Below are positions 15,946-25,054 of a stretch of DNA of 64,000 bases, one piece after another. Within the stretch, counting starts at the first letter, position 1; each line of letters opens with the position of its first letter. The translations under genes were made by a program, and so were the position numbers. Source of the DNA: Alphaproteobacteria bacterium (lineage in GTDB: Bacteria > Pseudomonadota > Alphaproteobacteria > Ferrovibrionales > Ferrovibrionaceae); NCBI GenBank assembly GCA_018336035.1, contig JAGXRD010000043.1, positions 1 through 64,000 on the forward strand, given 5' to 3'. A model generated the notes under the pieces. The model made no database searches, was not told the origin of the DNA, and saw only the letters and a program-made list of their open reading frames with translations.

Positions 15946-17052
15946 ATGAAACGTCGCTTCTTCGTCAAGGCCGGTCTGCTCGGCGGCGCTGCCGCCGCCA
16001 CGTTTGCCAAACCGAATATCGCCACGGCGCAGGCCAGGACCTTCCAGTGGAAAATGACCAATGCCTATGGTCCGGGCTCGCCCTTCTACGTGGCCGGCCC
16101 CGGCAGCCCGACCGATTTCTGCGAGATGGTGAAGAAGATGTCGGGCGGCCGCCTGACGATCCAGCATTTCGCCGCCGGCGAACTGATCCCGGCGCTGGAA
16201 GGCTTCGATGCCGTGTCCAAGGGCATCGTCGAGATGAATGCGGCCAACAGCTATTTCTGGGCCGGCAAGATTCCGGCGGCGCAGTATTTCACCACCGTGC
16301 CGTTTGGCCTGAATTTCCAGGGCATGACGGCGTGGATCTATCACGGCGGCGGCCAGAAGCTGTGGGACGAACTGTATGCGCCGTTCGATCTGGTGCCGAT
16401 GGCGATGGGCAATACCGGCGTGCAGATGACCGGCTGGTATCGCAAGCCGATCACGGGGCTCGATGACTATAAGGGCCTGAAGATGCGTATCCCCGGCCTG
16501 GCCGGCAAGGTCTATGCCACGCTGGGCGTCGATGTGAAGCTGCTGCCCGGCGGCGAAATCTTCCCGGCGCTGGAGCGCGGCGTGATCGACGCGGCCGAGT
16601 TCGTCGGTCCCTACCAGGATCGCCGTCTCGGCCTGCACAAGGCGGCGAAGTTCTACTACACCACCGGCTGGCATGAGCCCTCCAATGTCACCGAACTGAT
16701 CGTCAACAAGAAGGCCTGGGAGTCACTGCCGCCCGACCTGCAGGAAATCGTCCGTGCTGCCGCGGCGGCCTGCAACACGATCAGCCACACCTGGTGCGAA
16801 GCCACCAATGCCGAGGCGCTGGACGATCTGGTGAAGAACCAGGGTGTCACCGCGCAGCCGCTGCCGCCGCAGGTGGTCGCCAAGCTGAAGGAAGCCACCG
16901 ACGCGGTGCTGAACGACGGCGCCGCGAAGGACCCGGCGATGAAGAAGGTCCACGATGCCTTCCTCGCCTTCAAGGCCAACCATGACAAATGGGCTGGCGT
17001 GTCTGAATCGGTCTACCAGACCCAGATCCGCGGCCAACTCAGCAAGGCGTAA
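15946..17052 (+). CDS. dctP: TRAP transporter solute-binding protein, DctP family (TakP-like)
   Basis: The 368-residue periplasmic binding protein begins with a twin-arginine type signal (MKRRFFVKAG, then an AAAA stretch ending near AQA). The mature part shows GDI/GEIFPALERGVIDAAEFVGPY and NTGVQMTGWYRKPI, the pattern of TakP from Rhodobacter, which binds 2-oxo monocarboxylates such as pyruvate in a cation-dependent way. The W/R and E/F positions of that pocket region are present. The start at 15946 is decided by the signal peptide; an ATG at 15847 would overlap the -24/-12 promoter. It heads the dctPQM operon. Confidence 0.9.
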   Translation: MKRRFFVKAGLLGGAAAATFAKPNIATAQARTFQWKMTNAYGPGSPFYVAGPGSPTDFCEMVKKMSGGRLTIQHFAAGELIPALEGFDAVSKGIVEMNAANSYFWAGKIPAAQYFTTVPFGLNFQGMTAWIYHGGGQKLWDELYAPFDLVPMAMGNTGVQMTGWYRKPITGLDDYKGLKMRIPGLAGKVYATLGVDVKLLPGGEIFPALERGVIDAAEFVGPYQDRRLGLHKAAKFYYTTGWHEPSNVTELIVNKKAWESLPPDLQEIVRAAAAACNTISHTWCEATNAEALDDLVKNQGVTAQPLPPQVVAKLKEATDAVLNDGAAKDPAMKKVHDAFLAFKANHDKWAGVSESVYQTQIRGQLSKA

Positions 17053-17061
17053 TCACAGTTC

Positions 17062-17622
17062 ATGTTCGCTTTGCGTCTGGAGTCGGCGGCTCGCATCCTC
17101 GATCTGATTGTCGAGCATGCGGGCCGCCTCGCATCCTGGACCGGCTTTGCGCTGGTCCTCGTCATGGCTTTCAATGTCCTGCTGCGCTACCTGTTCCATA
17201 CCGGATCGGTGGCGATGCAGGAACTCGAATGGCATCTCATGGCGCCGGTCTCGCTGCTCTGCATCGCCTATGCGATCAAGCATGAAGGTCATGTGCGGGT
17301 CGATATCCTCTATGGCCGTTTCCCGCCCTACATCAAGCAGGCGCTGGAAGTCGTCTCCTGCCTGGTCGCGGTCGCCTTTTCCGCCATCATCATCAAGCTC
17401 AGCATCGGCTATGTGATGCAGTCCTACATGATTGGCGAGAAATCGCCCGATCCCGGTGGGCTGCCCTATCGCTTCATCCTCAAGGCGATGATCCCGCTCG
17501 GCTTCCTGCTGCTGCTGGTGCAGAGCCTGGCCGCCACCTTGCGGTCGCTGATCCCCTTCTTCGGCGGTGAAGTTCCGCCCGCCGCTCAACCGGACAAGCC
17601 ATTCGAACATGCCGCTGAATGA
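17062..17622 (+). CDS. dctQ: TRAP transporter small permease subunit
   Basis: The 186-residue DctQ-type protein has four predicted helices. After helix 2 it carries the typical WHLMAPVSLLCIAYAIKHEGHVRVDI segment, in which E/W and HVRVD are family hallmarks. It bridges the binding protein and the large permease in Na+-driven uptake. It starts 9 nt after dctP and its end overlaps dctM by 14 nt. Confidence 0.92.
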   Translation: MFALRLESAARILDLIVEHAGRLASWTGFALVLVMAFNVLLRYLFHTGSVAMQELEWHLMAPVSLLCIAYAIKHEGHVRVDILYGRFPPYIKQALEVVSCLVAVAFSAIIIKLSIGYVMQSYMIGEKSPDPGGLPYRFILKAMIPLGFLLLLVQSLAATLRSLIPFFGGEVPPAAQPDKPFEHAAE

Positions 17623-18934
17623 AATCCTGGCGCTGAGCTGCATCGCCTCCTTCTTCATCCTGCTCGCGCTGGGTATTCCGGTCGCGCTGACGCTGGCGAT
17701 CAGCGGCTTCTTCTTCGGCTGGCTCGGCTTCGGCTCGCTGCTGTTTAACCTGCTGCCGGCGCGCATCTATGGCGTGACGGCGAATTACACGCTGATCGCG
17801 ATTCCGCTCTTCGTCTTCATGGGCATGATGCTGGAGAAATCCCGCATCGCCAACGAATTGATGGAGGTGATCGGGCATCTTTCCGGTGGCCTGCGTGGCG
17901 GCATGGGCATCGGTATCGTGCTGGTCGGCGTGCTGATGGGCGCCACCACCGGCATTGTCGGCGCCACCATCGTCACTTTGGGCCTGCTCACGCTGCCCAC
18001 CTTGCTGAAGCGCGGCTACAACAAGAGCATCGCCTGCGGCACGATCTGCGCCTCGGGCACGCTGGGCCAGATCATTCCGCCCAGCACGCTGATCATCCTG
18101 CTGGCCGATATCCTCGGCCAGTCAGTCGGCACGCTGTTCGCCGCCGCACTCCTGCCCGGCATGATGCTGGCCGGCATCTTCTGCATCTATCTGCTGGCGC
18201 TCGGCATCTTCAAACCCGACCTGGTGCCGCCAATCCCGGCCGAGGAACGCTTCGCCATGAGCCGGCAGGAACTGCTGCGCAAGACTTTCAAGGTCGGCCT
18301 GCCGCCGATCGCGCTGGTGCTGGCCGTGCTGGGTTCGATCATCGGCGGCGTCGCCGCGCCCACCGAGGCCGCCTCGATGGGCGCGCTGGGCAGCATCGTC
18401 GTGGCCGCCATCGCCGGGCGCTTCAACTGGAACATGCTGAAGGAAACCGTCTACGCCACCGGGCGGATCACGGCGTCGATGATGTTCATCCTGATCTGCG
18501 CCCAGGTCTTTGCGCTGGCCTTCCGCGGGCTGCAGGGCGAGCAGCTGGTGCATGACTTCTTCAAGCTGGTGCCCGGCGGCATTGAAGGCGTGCTGTGGTT
18601 CATGATGTTCCTGATCTTCATTCTTGGCTTCTTCATCGAATGGATCGAGATCAGCTATATCGTCGTGCCGCTGTTCCTGCCGGTGCTGCAAGCCGCCGGT
18701 GTCGACATGGTCTGGGTCGCTACGCTGATCGCACTCAACATGCAAACCTCCTTCCTGACGCCGCCATTTGGCTGGGCGCTGTTCTATCTGCGTGGCGTCG
18801 CCCCGCCGCAGGTGACGACCATGGATATCTACAAGGGCGTGGTGCCGTTCATCGGGCTGCAGGTTGCCGCCGTGGTGATCCTGTTCTACACGCCGTCCAT
18901 CGCCACCTGGCTGCCGCGGGCGATTGGCTGGTAA
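17609..18934 (+). CDS. dctM: TRAP transporter large permease subunit
   Basis: The 441-residue DctM protein has about 12 membrane helices. Family motifs include IPLFVFMGMMLEKSRIA, GATTGIVGATIVTLG, GTICASGTLGQIIPPS and FLTPPFGWALFYLRG, which line the Na+ and substrate sites of the elevator-type transport domain. The ATG at 17609 overlaps dctQ by 14 nt and is preferred over an upstream in-frame codon at 17567. With the TakP-like binding protein this should import a 2-oxo acid or similar organic anion. Confidence 0.93.
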   Translation: MPLNEILALSCIASFFILLALGIPVALTLAISGFFFGWLGFGSLLFNLLPARIYGVTANYTLIAIPLFVFMGMMLEKSRIANELMEVIGHLSGGLRGGMGIGIVLVGVLMGATTGIVGATIVTLGLLTLPTLLKRGYNKSIACGTICASGTLGQIIPPSTLIILLADILGQSVGTLFAAALLPGMMLAGIFCIYLLALGIFKPDLVPPIPAEERFAMSRQELLRKTFKVGLPPIALVLAVLGSIIGGVAAPTEAASMGALGSIVVAAIAGRFNWNMLKETVYATGRITASMMFILICAQVFALAFRGLQGEQLVHDFFKLVPGGIEGVLWFMMFLIFILGFFIEWIEISYIVVPLFLPVLQAAGVDMVWVATLIALNMQTSFLTPPFGWALFYLRGVAPPQVTTMDIYKGVVPFIGLQVAAVVILFYTPSIATWLPRAIGW

Positions 18935-18954
18935 GGGGAGGCTGAAAGGTTCCA

Positions 18955-18994
18955 CGGGCGGATTGGCGTTCACAACTGCCTAAAAATCCGCCCG
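18955..18994. terminator. 10-bp inverted repeat after dctM (possible terminator or operator)
   Basis: CGGGCGGATT (18955-18964) and AATCCGCCCG (18985-18994) pair perfectly across a 20-nt loop, 21 nt after the dctM stop. No T-run follows, so termination is uncertain. Confidence 0.45.
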
Positions 18995-19052
18995 GCCGGG
19001 CTCGACCGAGGCAACTTGTGGCGCGGTCTGTCGTTTTCGCTGGACAGCGACG

Positions 19053-19069
19053 CGGCATACCGATTGCAT
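19053..19069 (+). promoter_or_regulatory. Sigma-54 (-24/-12) promoter of the transglutaminase operon
   Basis: CGGCATACCGATTGCAT has GG at 19054-19055 and GC at 19066-19067 with the required 10-nt gap. It differs from the TRAP promoter at only two of 17 positions. The start of transcription would fall near 19079, about 33 nt before the ATG at 19112. Confidence 0.72.
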
Positions 19070-19111
19070 CGCCTGATGCAAATCCCGCCGCGCGCGCGCC
19101 AAGAGAGTTGA

Positions 19112-22100
19112 ATGAGCATCCAGGTCGCCCTGCATCACCGCACCACCTATCGTTATGACAGGCTGATCAACCTGGGGCCCCAGGTGATCCGCCTGCGGCC
19201 GGCGCCGCATTGCCGTACGCCGATTGTCAGCTATTCGCTGAAAATCTCACCGGCTGACCATTTCCTCAACTGGCAGCAGGATCCGCAGGGCAACTATCTT
19301 GCGCGTCTGGTCTTCCCCGAACGCACCGACCATTTCGAGGTGACCGTCGACCTCGTCGCCGATATGGCGGTGATCAATCCCTTCGATTTCTTCCTTGAAC
19401 CTGCCGCCGAGACCTTCCCCTTCGATTACGATCCCGACCTGAAGGAAGACCTCGCGCCGTTCCAACGTGTCGATGAACCCGGCCCGTTGCTCAGCCGCTG
19501 GCTCGCCGGTGTGCCGCGCGAGACGGCGCGCACCATTGATTTCCTGGTCGGCCTGAACCAGCGCCTGTCGAACGAGATCAAGTATCTCATCCGGCTCGAA
19601 CCCGGCGTGCAGACGGCAGAAGAAACTCTGAAGCTCGGCAGCGGCTCGTGCCGTGATACCTCCTGGCTGCTGGTGCAGGCGCTGCGCCATCTTGGTTTCG
19701 CCACACGCTTCGTCTCGGGCTATCTGATCCAGCTGGTCGCCGATGTGAAGGCGCTGGATGGCCCCTCCGGTCCGACGACGGATTTCACCGATCTCCACGC
19801 CTGGGTCGAGGTCTATCTGCCCGGCGCGGGCTGGATCGGTTTCGATCCGACCTCCGGCCTGATGGCGGGCGAGGGCCATATTCCGCTGGCCGCCACGCCC
19901 GAGCCGCAATCGGCGGCGGCGATCAGCGGCGCCATCGAAAAAGCCGAAGTCGAATTCGACTACGACATGAAGGTGACGCGCTTCGCCGAAACGCCGCGCG
20001 TCACCAAGCCGATCTCTGATGAAGATTGGTCGAAGATGCTGAAGCTGGGCGACGTAGTGGATGTGCGGCTCAATGCCGCCGATCTGCGCCTCACCATGGG
20101 TGGCGAACCCACCTTCGTCAGTATCGATGACATGGAAGGCGCCGAGTGGAATACCGCCGCGCTGGGCCCGAATAAACGGCTGCTGGCGGGCAAGCTGCTG
20201 CGCCGGCTGGCGGACCGCTTTGCGCCGTCGCCTTTGCTGCATTATGGCCAGGGCAAATGGTATCCGGGCGAACAATTGCCGCGCTGGGCGCTGTCATGTC
20301 ACTGGCGCCGGGATGGCGAACCGGTGTGGCGCGACCGTGCGCTGCTGGCTGCCGATGAAGATGCCGGAGACGGCGCGTCTGCGGCCGATGCCGATCGCTT
20401 CGCCGCGACCTTGGCCGAACGGCTGCAGCTCGATCCGGCCTATCGCATTCCGGGCTATGAAGACACCTGGTATTACCTGTGGCGCGAACGCCGCCTGCCG
20501 GTGAATGTCGATCCCGCGAAATCGCATCTGAAAGACGAGCAGGAGCGCGCGCGCCTCGCCCGCGTCTTCGAACAGGGACTGGAAACAGTGGTGGGCTATG
20601 CCCTGCCGCTGACGCGCGAACCGACGGCAAAGGGCGGCGCGAAACGCTGGCGCTCGGGTCCGTGGTTCTTCCGGCCGCAGACCATGTATCTGCTGCCGGG
20701 CGATTCCCCGATGGGCCTGCGCCTGCCGCTGGACTCGCTGCCCTGGGTGGTGGCGAAGGATTATCCCTACCAGCATGTGCCCGACACGATGCAGCCGCAG
20801 CCGCCGTTGCCGCCGTATGAACAGCTACGCCAGGCGCATCGCGTGGTTGCCAGCCGCGTCAACCTGGCCATGGCGCCGCGCGAACAGGTGCCGCTGCCGA
20901 AGCACCAGCAGTCTGATCCCTCCGTGGTGCGCACCGCCATGTGCATCGAGCCGCGCGGCGGCTTGCTGCATGTCTTCATGCCGCCGCTGGAACAGGCGGA
21001 AGACTATCTCGATCTCGTCACGGCGATTGAGGATACCGCGGCTTCGCTCGGCAAGAAGGTGGTGATCGAGGGCTACCTGCCGCCGCGCGATGCACGCCTG
21101 CTGCATTTCAGCGTCACGCCCGATCCGGGCGTCATCGAGGTCAACATCCATCCCTCGTCGAACTGGCGCGAGCTGGCCGAGAAGAGCACGATCCTCTACG
21201 AAGAGGCGCGGCAGACCCGGCTCGGCACCGAGAAATTCATGCTCGATGGCCGTCATGTCGGCACCGGCGGCGGCAATCACGTCGTCATGGGCGCGGCCAT
21301 GCCGGCCGACAGTCCTTTCCTGCGCCGGCCCGACCTGCTGAAAAGCCTGGTCGGCTACTGGCAGAATCATCCCTCGCTTTCGTATCTCTTCTCGGGGCTT
21401 TTCATCGGGCCGACCTCGCAGCATCCGCGCGTGGATGAAGGCCGCGACGATGCGCTGGTCAACCTGCAGATCGCCTTCGATGAAGTCGCAAGGCATCCCG
21501 ATCCGGCGCCCTGGATGGTCGATCGCATCTTCCGCAACGTGCTGGTCGATATCACCGGCAATACGCATCGCACCGAATTCTGCATCGACAAGCTCTATTC
21601 GCCCGATGGTCCGACCGGTCGTCTCGGCCTCGTCGAGCTGCGCGCCTTCGAGATGCCGCCCGATCTGCGCATGAGTCTTGCGCAGCAGCTGTTGCTGCGT
21701 GGCCTGCTCGCCGCCTTCGCCGAGACGCCCTACAGGCGCAAGCCGATCCGCTGGGGCACGCGGCTGCATGACGAATTCCTGCTGCCGCATTTCTGCCTGC
21801 AGGATTTCAACGACGTGCTGGACGACCTCAACCAGCAGGGCTTCGGCTTCGATCCGAACTGGTTTGCCGCCCATGCCGAATTCCGCTTCCCGAAAATCGG
21901 CGAAATGGCGGCGCGCGGCATGGAACTGGAACTGCGCCATGCGCTGGAGCCCTGGCATGTGCTGGGCGAGGAAGCCACCGGCAGCGGCACGGCACGCTAT
22001 GTCGACTCTTCCGTCGAGCGCCTGCAGGTGAAGATTAAGGGCCTGGTCGAGGACCGCCATGTCGTGGCCTGCAACGGCCGCGCCGTGCCGCTGCGCGCCA

Positions 22101-22426
22101 CCGGTGTGCCGGGCGAATATGTGGCGGGTGTGCGCTACAAGGCCTGGGACCCGACGAGCGCCATGCATCCGAGCATCGGCGTACATACGCCGCTGGTCTT
22201 CGATCTGTTCGACAGCTGGTCGGGCCGCTCGCTTGGCGGGTGTACCTACCATGTCGCGCATCCCGGCGGACGCAGCTACGACACCTTCCCGGTCAATGCC
22301 AACGAGGCCGAGGCGCGGCGCCGTGCCCGCTTTTTCGCCATGGGCCATACGCCGGGCCGCATGCCGCAGCCGCAACCACTGCCATCGCGCGAACAGCCGC
22401 TTACCCTCGACCTGCGAACGGGTTAA
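19112..22426 (+). CDS. Large transglutaminase-like protein fused to DUF2126
   Basis: The 1104-residue protein has an N-terminal bacterial transglutaminase beta domain (about 1-85), then a transglutaminase core with C180 (GSGSCRDTSW), H229 (DLHAWVEVYLPG) and D245 (GFDPTSG), so the catalytic triad is intact. From about residue 330 to the end it is DUF2126, starting LRLTMGGEPTF, with GQGKWYPGEQLPRWAL and VIEVNIHPSSNW. DUF2126 has been linked to carboxylate-amine ligase folds, but I cannot verify this. No signal peptide is seen, so it is cytoplasmic. It is the first gene of a sigma-54 operon with an ATP-grasp/alpha-E protein and a second transglutaminase. The co-occurrence of these families is known in bacteria; the product is not. 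Confidence 0.88.
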   Translation: MSIQVALHHRTTYRYDRLINLGPQVIRLRPAPHCRTPIVSYSLKISPADHFLNWQQDPQGNYLARLVFPERTDHFEVTVDLVADMAVINPFDFFLEPAAETFPFDYDPDLKEDLAPFQRVDEPGPLLSRWLAGVPRETARTIDFLVGLNQRLSNEIKYLIRLEPGVQTAEETLKLGSGSCRDTSWLLVQALRHLGFATRFVSGYLIQLVADVKALDGPSGPTTDFTDLHAWVEVYLPGAGWIGFDPTSGLMAGEGHIPLAATPEPQSAAAISGAIEKAEVEFDYDMKVTRFAETPRVTKPISDEDWSKMLKLGDVVDVRLNAADLRLTMGGEPTFVSIDDMEGAEWNTAALGPNKRLLAGKLLRRLADRFAPSPLLHYGQGKWYPGEQLPRWALSCHWRRDGEPVWRDRALLAADEDAGDGASAADADRFAATLAERLQLDPAYRIPGYEDTWYYLWRERRLPVNVDPAKSHLKDEQERARLARVFEQGLETVVGYALPLTREPTAKGGAKRWRSGPWFFRPQTMYLLPGDSPMGLRLPLDSLPWVVAKDYPYQHVPDTMQPQPPLPPYEQLRQAHRVVASRVNLAMAPREQVPLPKHQQSDPSVVRTAMCIEPRGGLLHVFMPPLEQAEDYLDLVTAIEDTAASLGKKVVIEGYLPPRDARLLHFSVTPDPGVIEVNIHPSSNWRELAEKSTILYEEARQTRLGTEKFMLDGRHVGTGGGNHVVMGAAMPADSPFLRRPDLLKSLVGYWQNHPSLSYLFSGLFIGPTSQHPRVDEGRDDALVNLQIAFDEVARHPDPAPWMVDRIFRNVLVDITGNTHRTEFCIDKLYSPDGPTGRLGLVELRAFEMPPDLRMSLAQQLLLRGLLAAFAETPYRRKPIRWGTRLHDEFLLPHFCLQDFNDVLDDLNQQGFGFDPNWFAAHAEFRFPKIGEMAARGMELELRHALEPWHVLGEEATGSGTARYVDSSVERLQVKIKGLVEDRHVVACNGRAVPLRATGVPGEYVAGVRYKAWDPTSAMHPSIGVHTPLVFDLFDSWSGRSLGGCTYHVAHPGGRSYDTFPVNANEAEARRRARFFAMGHTPGRMPQPQPLPSREQPLTLDLRTG

Positions 22427-22463
22427 ACTTCCGCTCCGATTCGGACCGTGAAGGGCTAGCCGT

Positions 22464-25040
22464 GTGAATTCGCCCCTGAAGGCCCCGGTTTCCCAATTGG
22501 CGCCAGCTCCGGGAACCCCGGCCGAGGCCTATGACGAGATGGTGACCGGCCAGGGCTTGATCCGCGGGCACTGGCAGCCCTTGCTCGCGACCTTGAGCGA
22601 ACTCGGTCCGACTGGTCTGGCCGAACGCGCCGAGCGCGGCCGGCAGTATCTCGAAGACGAAGGCGTCACCTACAATCTTTACGAACTGCCCGATGGTGCC
22701 GGTGGCGCCATAGCGCCGCCATTGCCGGAACAGCGGCCATGGAAACTCGATCCGGTCCCCGTGCTGCTCTCGGCCGAGGAATGGGAAAACATCGAGGCCG
22801 GTCTGAGGCAGCGCGCCCGTCTGCTCGATGCGGTGCTGCGCGATGTCTACGGTCCAATGGAGCTGCTGCGCGATCACCGCATCCCGCCGGCTTTGGTCTA
22901 TGGCCACCGCGATTTCCTGCGCGCCGGCCGCGACACCACCGGCCAGAAGCACTCCGGCCACATGCTGCAGCATTACGCCGCCGAACTGGTGCGCGGGCCC
23001 GATGGCATCTGGCGCGTGATCGCCGACCGCACGCAGGCGCCGGCAGGTGCCGGCTACGCGCTGCAAAACCGCCGGGTGATGTCGCGCCTGCTGGGCCAGG
23101 CGCTGCGGCAATGCCGCGTGCGACCGCTGAATGCCTATTTCGAATACTGGCAGGCTGACCTTGCAGCGCGGGCCCCAAAACTTCAAAGCGGCGCGGCGCC
23201 CGACAATCCGCGCGTCGTGCTGCTCACGCCGGGTCCGTATAACGAAGCCTATTTCGAGCATATCTATCTGGCGCGCGAACTGGGCGCCACGCTGGTCGAG
23301 GGCGCCGACCTCACCATGCGCGAGGGCCACATCTTCCTCAAAACGCTGGCAGGTCTTGAGCCGGTCGATGTGATCGTGCGCCGCCTCGATGGCGAATGGT
23401 GCGATCCGCTCGAACTGCGCGCCGATTCCACGCTGGGCGTGGTCGGCCTGATGCAGGCGTCGCGCAACGGCCAGGTGGCGGTGTGCAATGCCATCGGCAG
23501 CGGCCTGGCCGGCGCACCGGCGTTGCAGGCTTTCCTGCCCAACCTGTCGCAGCATCTGCTGGGCGAAGAGCTGGCGATGCCCTCGATCGCCACCTGGTGG
23601 TGTGGACAGTCTTACGCGCTGAAAGAGGCCGAGCAGAATTTCGAGAAAATGGTGGTGCGCGGCGCCTATGGCCTGAACGACCGGCCCGTCGTCGTGGCGG
23701 ATCTGCCGGAGCCCGAGCGGGTCAGCCTGCTGGCGCAGATCAAGGCGCATCCGGCCGATTACGTGGCGCAGGAATGCATCGTGCCATCGGTATCTCCCGG
23801 TCTCGGCCCCAATGGCCTTGAGCCGCAGCCGATCCTGCTGCGCGTGCAGCTGGTGGCCGATGGCGAGGATTACGTGGTGATGCCGGGCGGGTTGGCCCGC
23901 GTGCCGGAGCGCAACGATCCCTTTGGCGCCACCTTGCAGCGCGGCGGCATCAACAAGGATGTCTGGGTGGTGGCGAAGGATCAGTCGCCCACCATCATCC
24001 GTGGCAGTTCCACCCGCCAGCGCCTCACCCTGCGGCGGTCGTCCGGCACGCTGCAGAGCCGTGTCGCCGACGACCTGTTCTGGCTCGGCCGCAGCGTCGA
24101 ACGGCTGGATGATGGCGCGCGTCTGTTGCGGGCGGTTCTGTCGCGTCTTGTCGGTGAATTCGCCTCGGCACGTGACATGGTGGAAATGGCGGTGCTGGCG
24201 CGTGCGCTGGCACGCTGCGGGATTCTCGACCAGCGCGCCGCCGCCGCACCGCCGGACAGTGCCCTGTTCGCCAGTGCGATCACGCGCGCCTGCAGCTCGG
24301 GGCAGTTGCTGGGCCAGACGCTGGATGGCATCGAGCGACTGGCGGCCGTGTCGCGGCATCGCTTCTCGGCCGATATGTGGCGCATGTTCAACCATCTGCT
24401 GGGCGAGTTGCGCCAGAGTCGGCCGTCTGCCACGGGTGACGCCGATGCCATGCTGGAATTCTGCGACCAGATGATCCGTGCCACGGCGGCGATTGCCGGC
24501 ATGCTGGCTGAACATATGACGCGCGGCTCGGGCTGGCGCTTCATCGATTTCGGCCGCCGGCTGGAACGCGCCGTCTTCATCACCCGCAGCGTCTCGGCGG
24601 CCACCACCGTTCTCGGCGCGAACAGCGATTCAGCCTTCCGCATCGCGCTCGAGGTCAGCGATTCCACGCTGACCTACCGCCGCCGCTATCGTGCCTCGCT
24701 GCAGCCGGCGGCGGTGTTCGACCTGCTGCTGCTGGATGGCAGCAATCCGCATGCGCTCACCTTCCAGCTCAATGCGATGGCGCAGCATCTGGATACGCTG
24801 CCGAATTCCGAGGCGCCACCACGCGGCGCCGACTGCCTGGCGCTGGCGCGGCCCTTTGCCGATCTGGTCGCATTGTTCGACCGCGACGAGATCAAGCGCG
24901 AGGAGATGATCCAGCTGGCGGCGCGCCTGCGCGGCAGCCTGGATGCGGCGGGCGACGCATTGATGGATATTTCCGACCAGCTGTCGCGCACCTATTTCAG
25001 CCATGTGCAGGTCGCACGCGCCTTTGGCTTCGGTTCGTAA
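22464..25040 (+). CDS. Circularly permuted ATP-grasp domain fused to alpha-E domain
   Basis: The 858-residue protein combines a circularly permuted ATP-grasp module (about 25-500; motifs GVTYNLYELPDG, LRDVYGPMELL, RVVLLTPGPYNEAYFEH and VAQECIVPS) with an alpha-E helical domain (from about 525; SRVADDLFWLGRSVERLD). In many genomes these are separate neighbouring genes; here they are one protein. The ATP-grasp part should activate a carboxylate as acyl-phosphate and join it to an amine, making a peptide-like bond. The start is GTG with AAGGG upstream. It lies 37 nt after the DUF2126 gene and 14 nt before the second transglutaminase. Confidence 0.9.
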   Translation: MNSPLKAPVSQLAPAPGTPAEAYDEMVTGQGLIRGHWQPLLATLSELGPTGLAERAERGRQYLEDEGVTYNLYELPDGAGGAIAPPLPEQRPWKLDPVPVLLSAEEWENIEAGLRQRARLLDAVLRDVYGPMELLRDHRIPPALVYGHRDFLRAGRDTTGQKHSGHMLQHYAAELVRGPDGIWRVIADRTQAPAGAGYALQNRRVMSRLLGQALRQCRVRPLNAYFEYWQADLAARAPKLQSGAAPDNPRVVLLTPGPYNEAYFEHIYLARELGATLVEGADLTMREGHIFLKTLAGLEPVDVIVRRLDGEWCDPLELRADSTLGVVGLMQASRNGQVAVCNAIGSGLAGAPALQAFLPNLSQHLLGEELAMPSIATWWCGQSYALKEAEQNFEKMVVRGAYGLNDRPVVVADLPEPERVSLLAQIKAHPADYVAQECIVPSVSPGLGPNGLEPQPILLRVQLVADGEDYVVMPGGLARVPERNDPFGATLQRGGINKDVWVVAKDQSPTIIRGSSTRQRLTLRRSSGTLQSRVADDLFWLGRSVERLDDGARLLRAVLSRLVGEFASARDMVEMAVLARALARCGILDQRAAAAPPDSALFASAITRACSSGQLLGQTLDGIERLAAVSRHRFSADMWRMFNHLLGELRQSRPSATGDADAMLEFCDQMIRATAAIAGMLAEHMTRGSGWRFIDFGRRLERAVFITRSVSAATTVLGANSDSAFRIALEVSDSTLTYRRRYRASLQPAAVFDLLLLDGSNPHALTFQLNAMAQHLDTLPNSEAPPRGADCLALARPFADLVALFDRDEIKREEMIQLAARLRGSLDAAGDALMDISDQLSRTYFSHVQVARAFGFGS

Positions 25041-25054
25041 AGGCGGGGCTCCTG

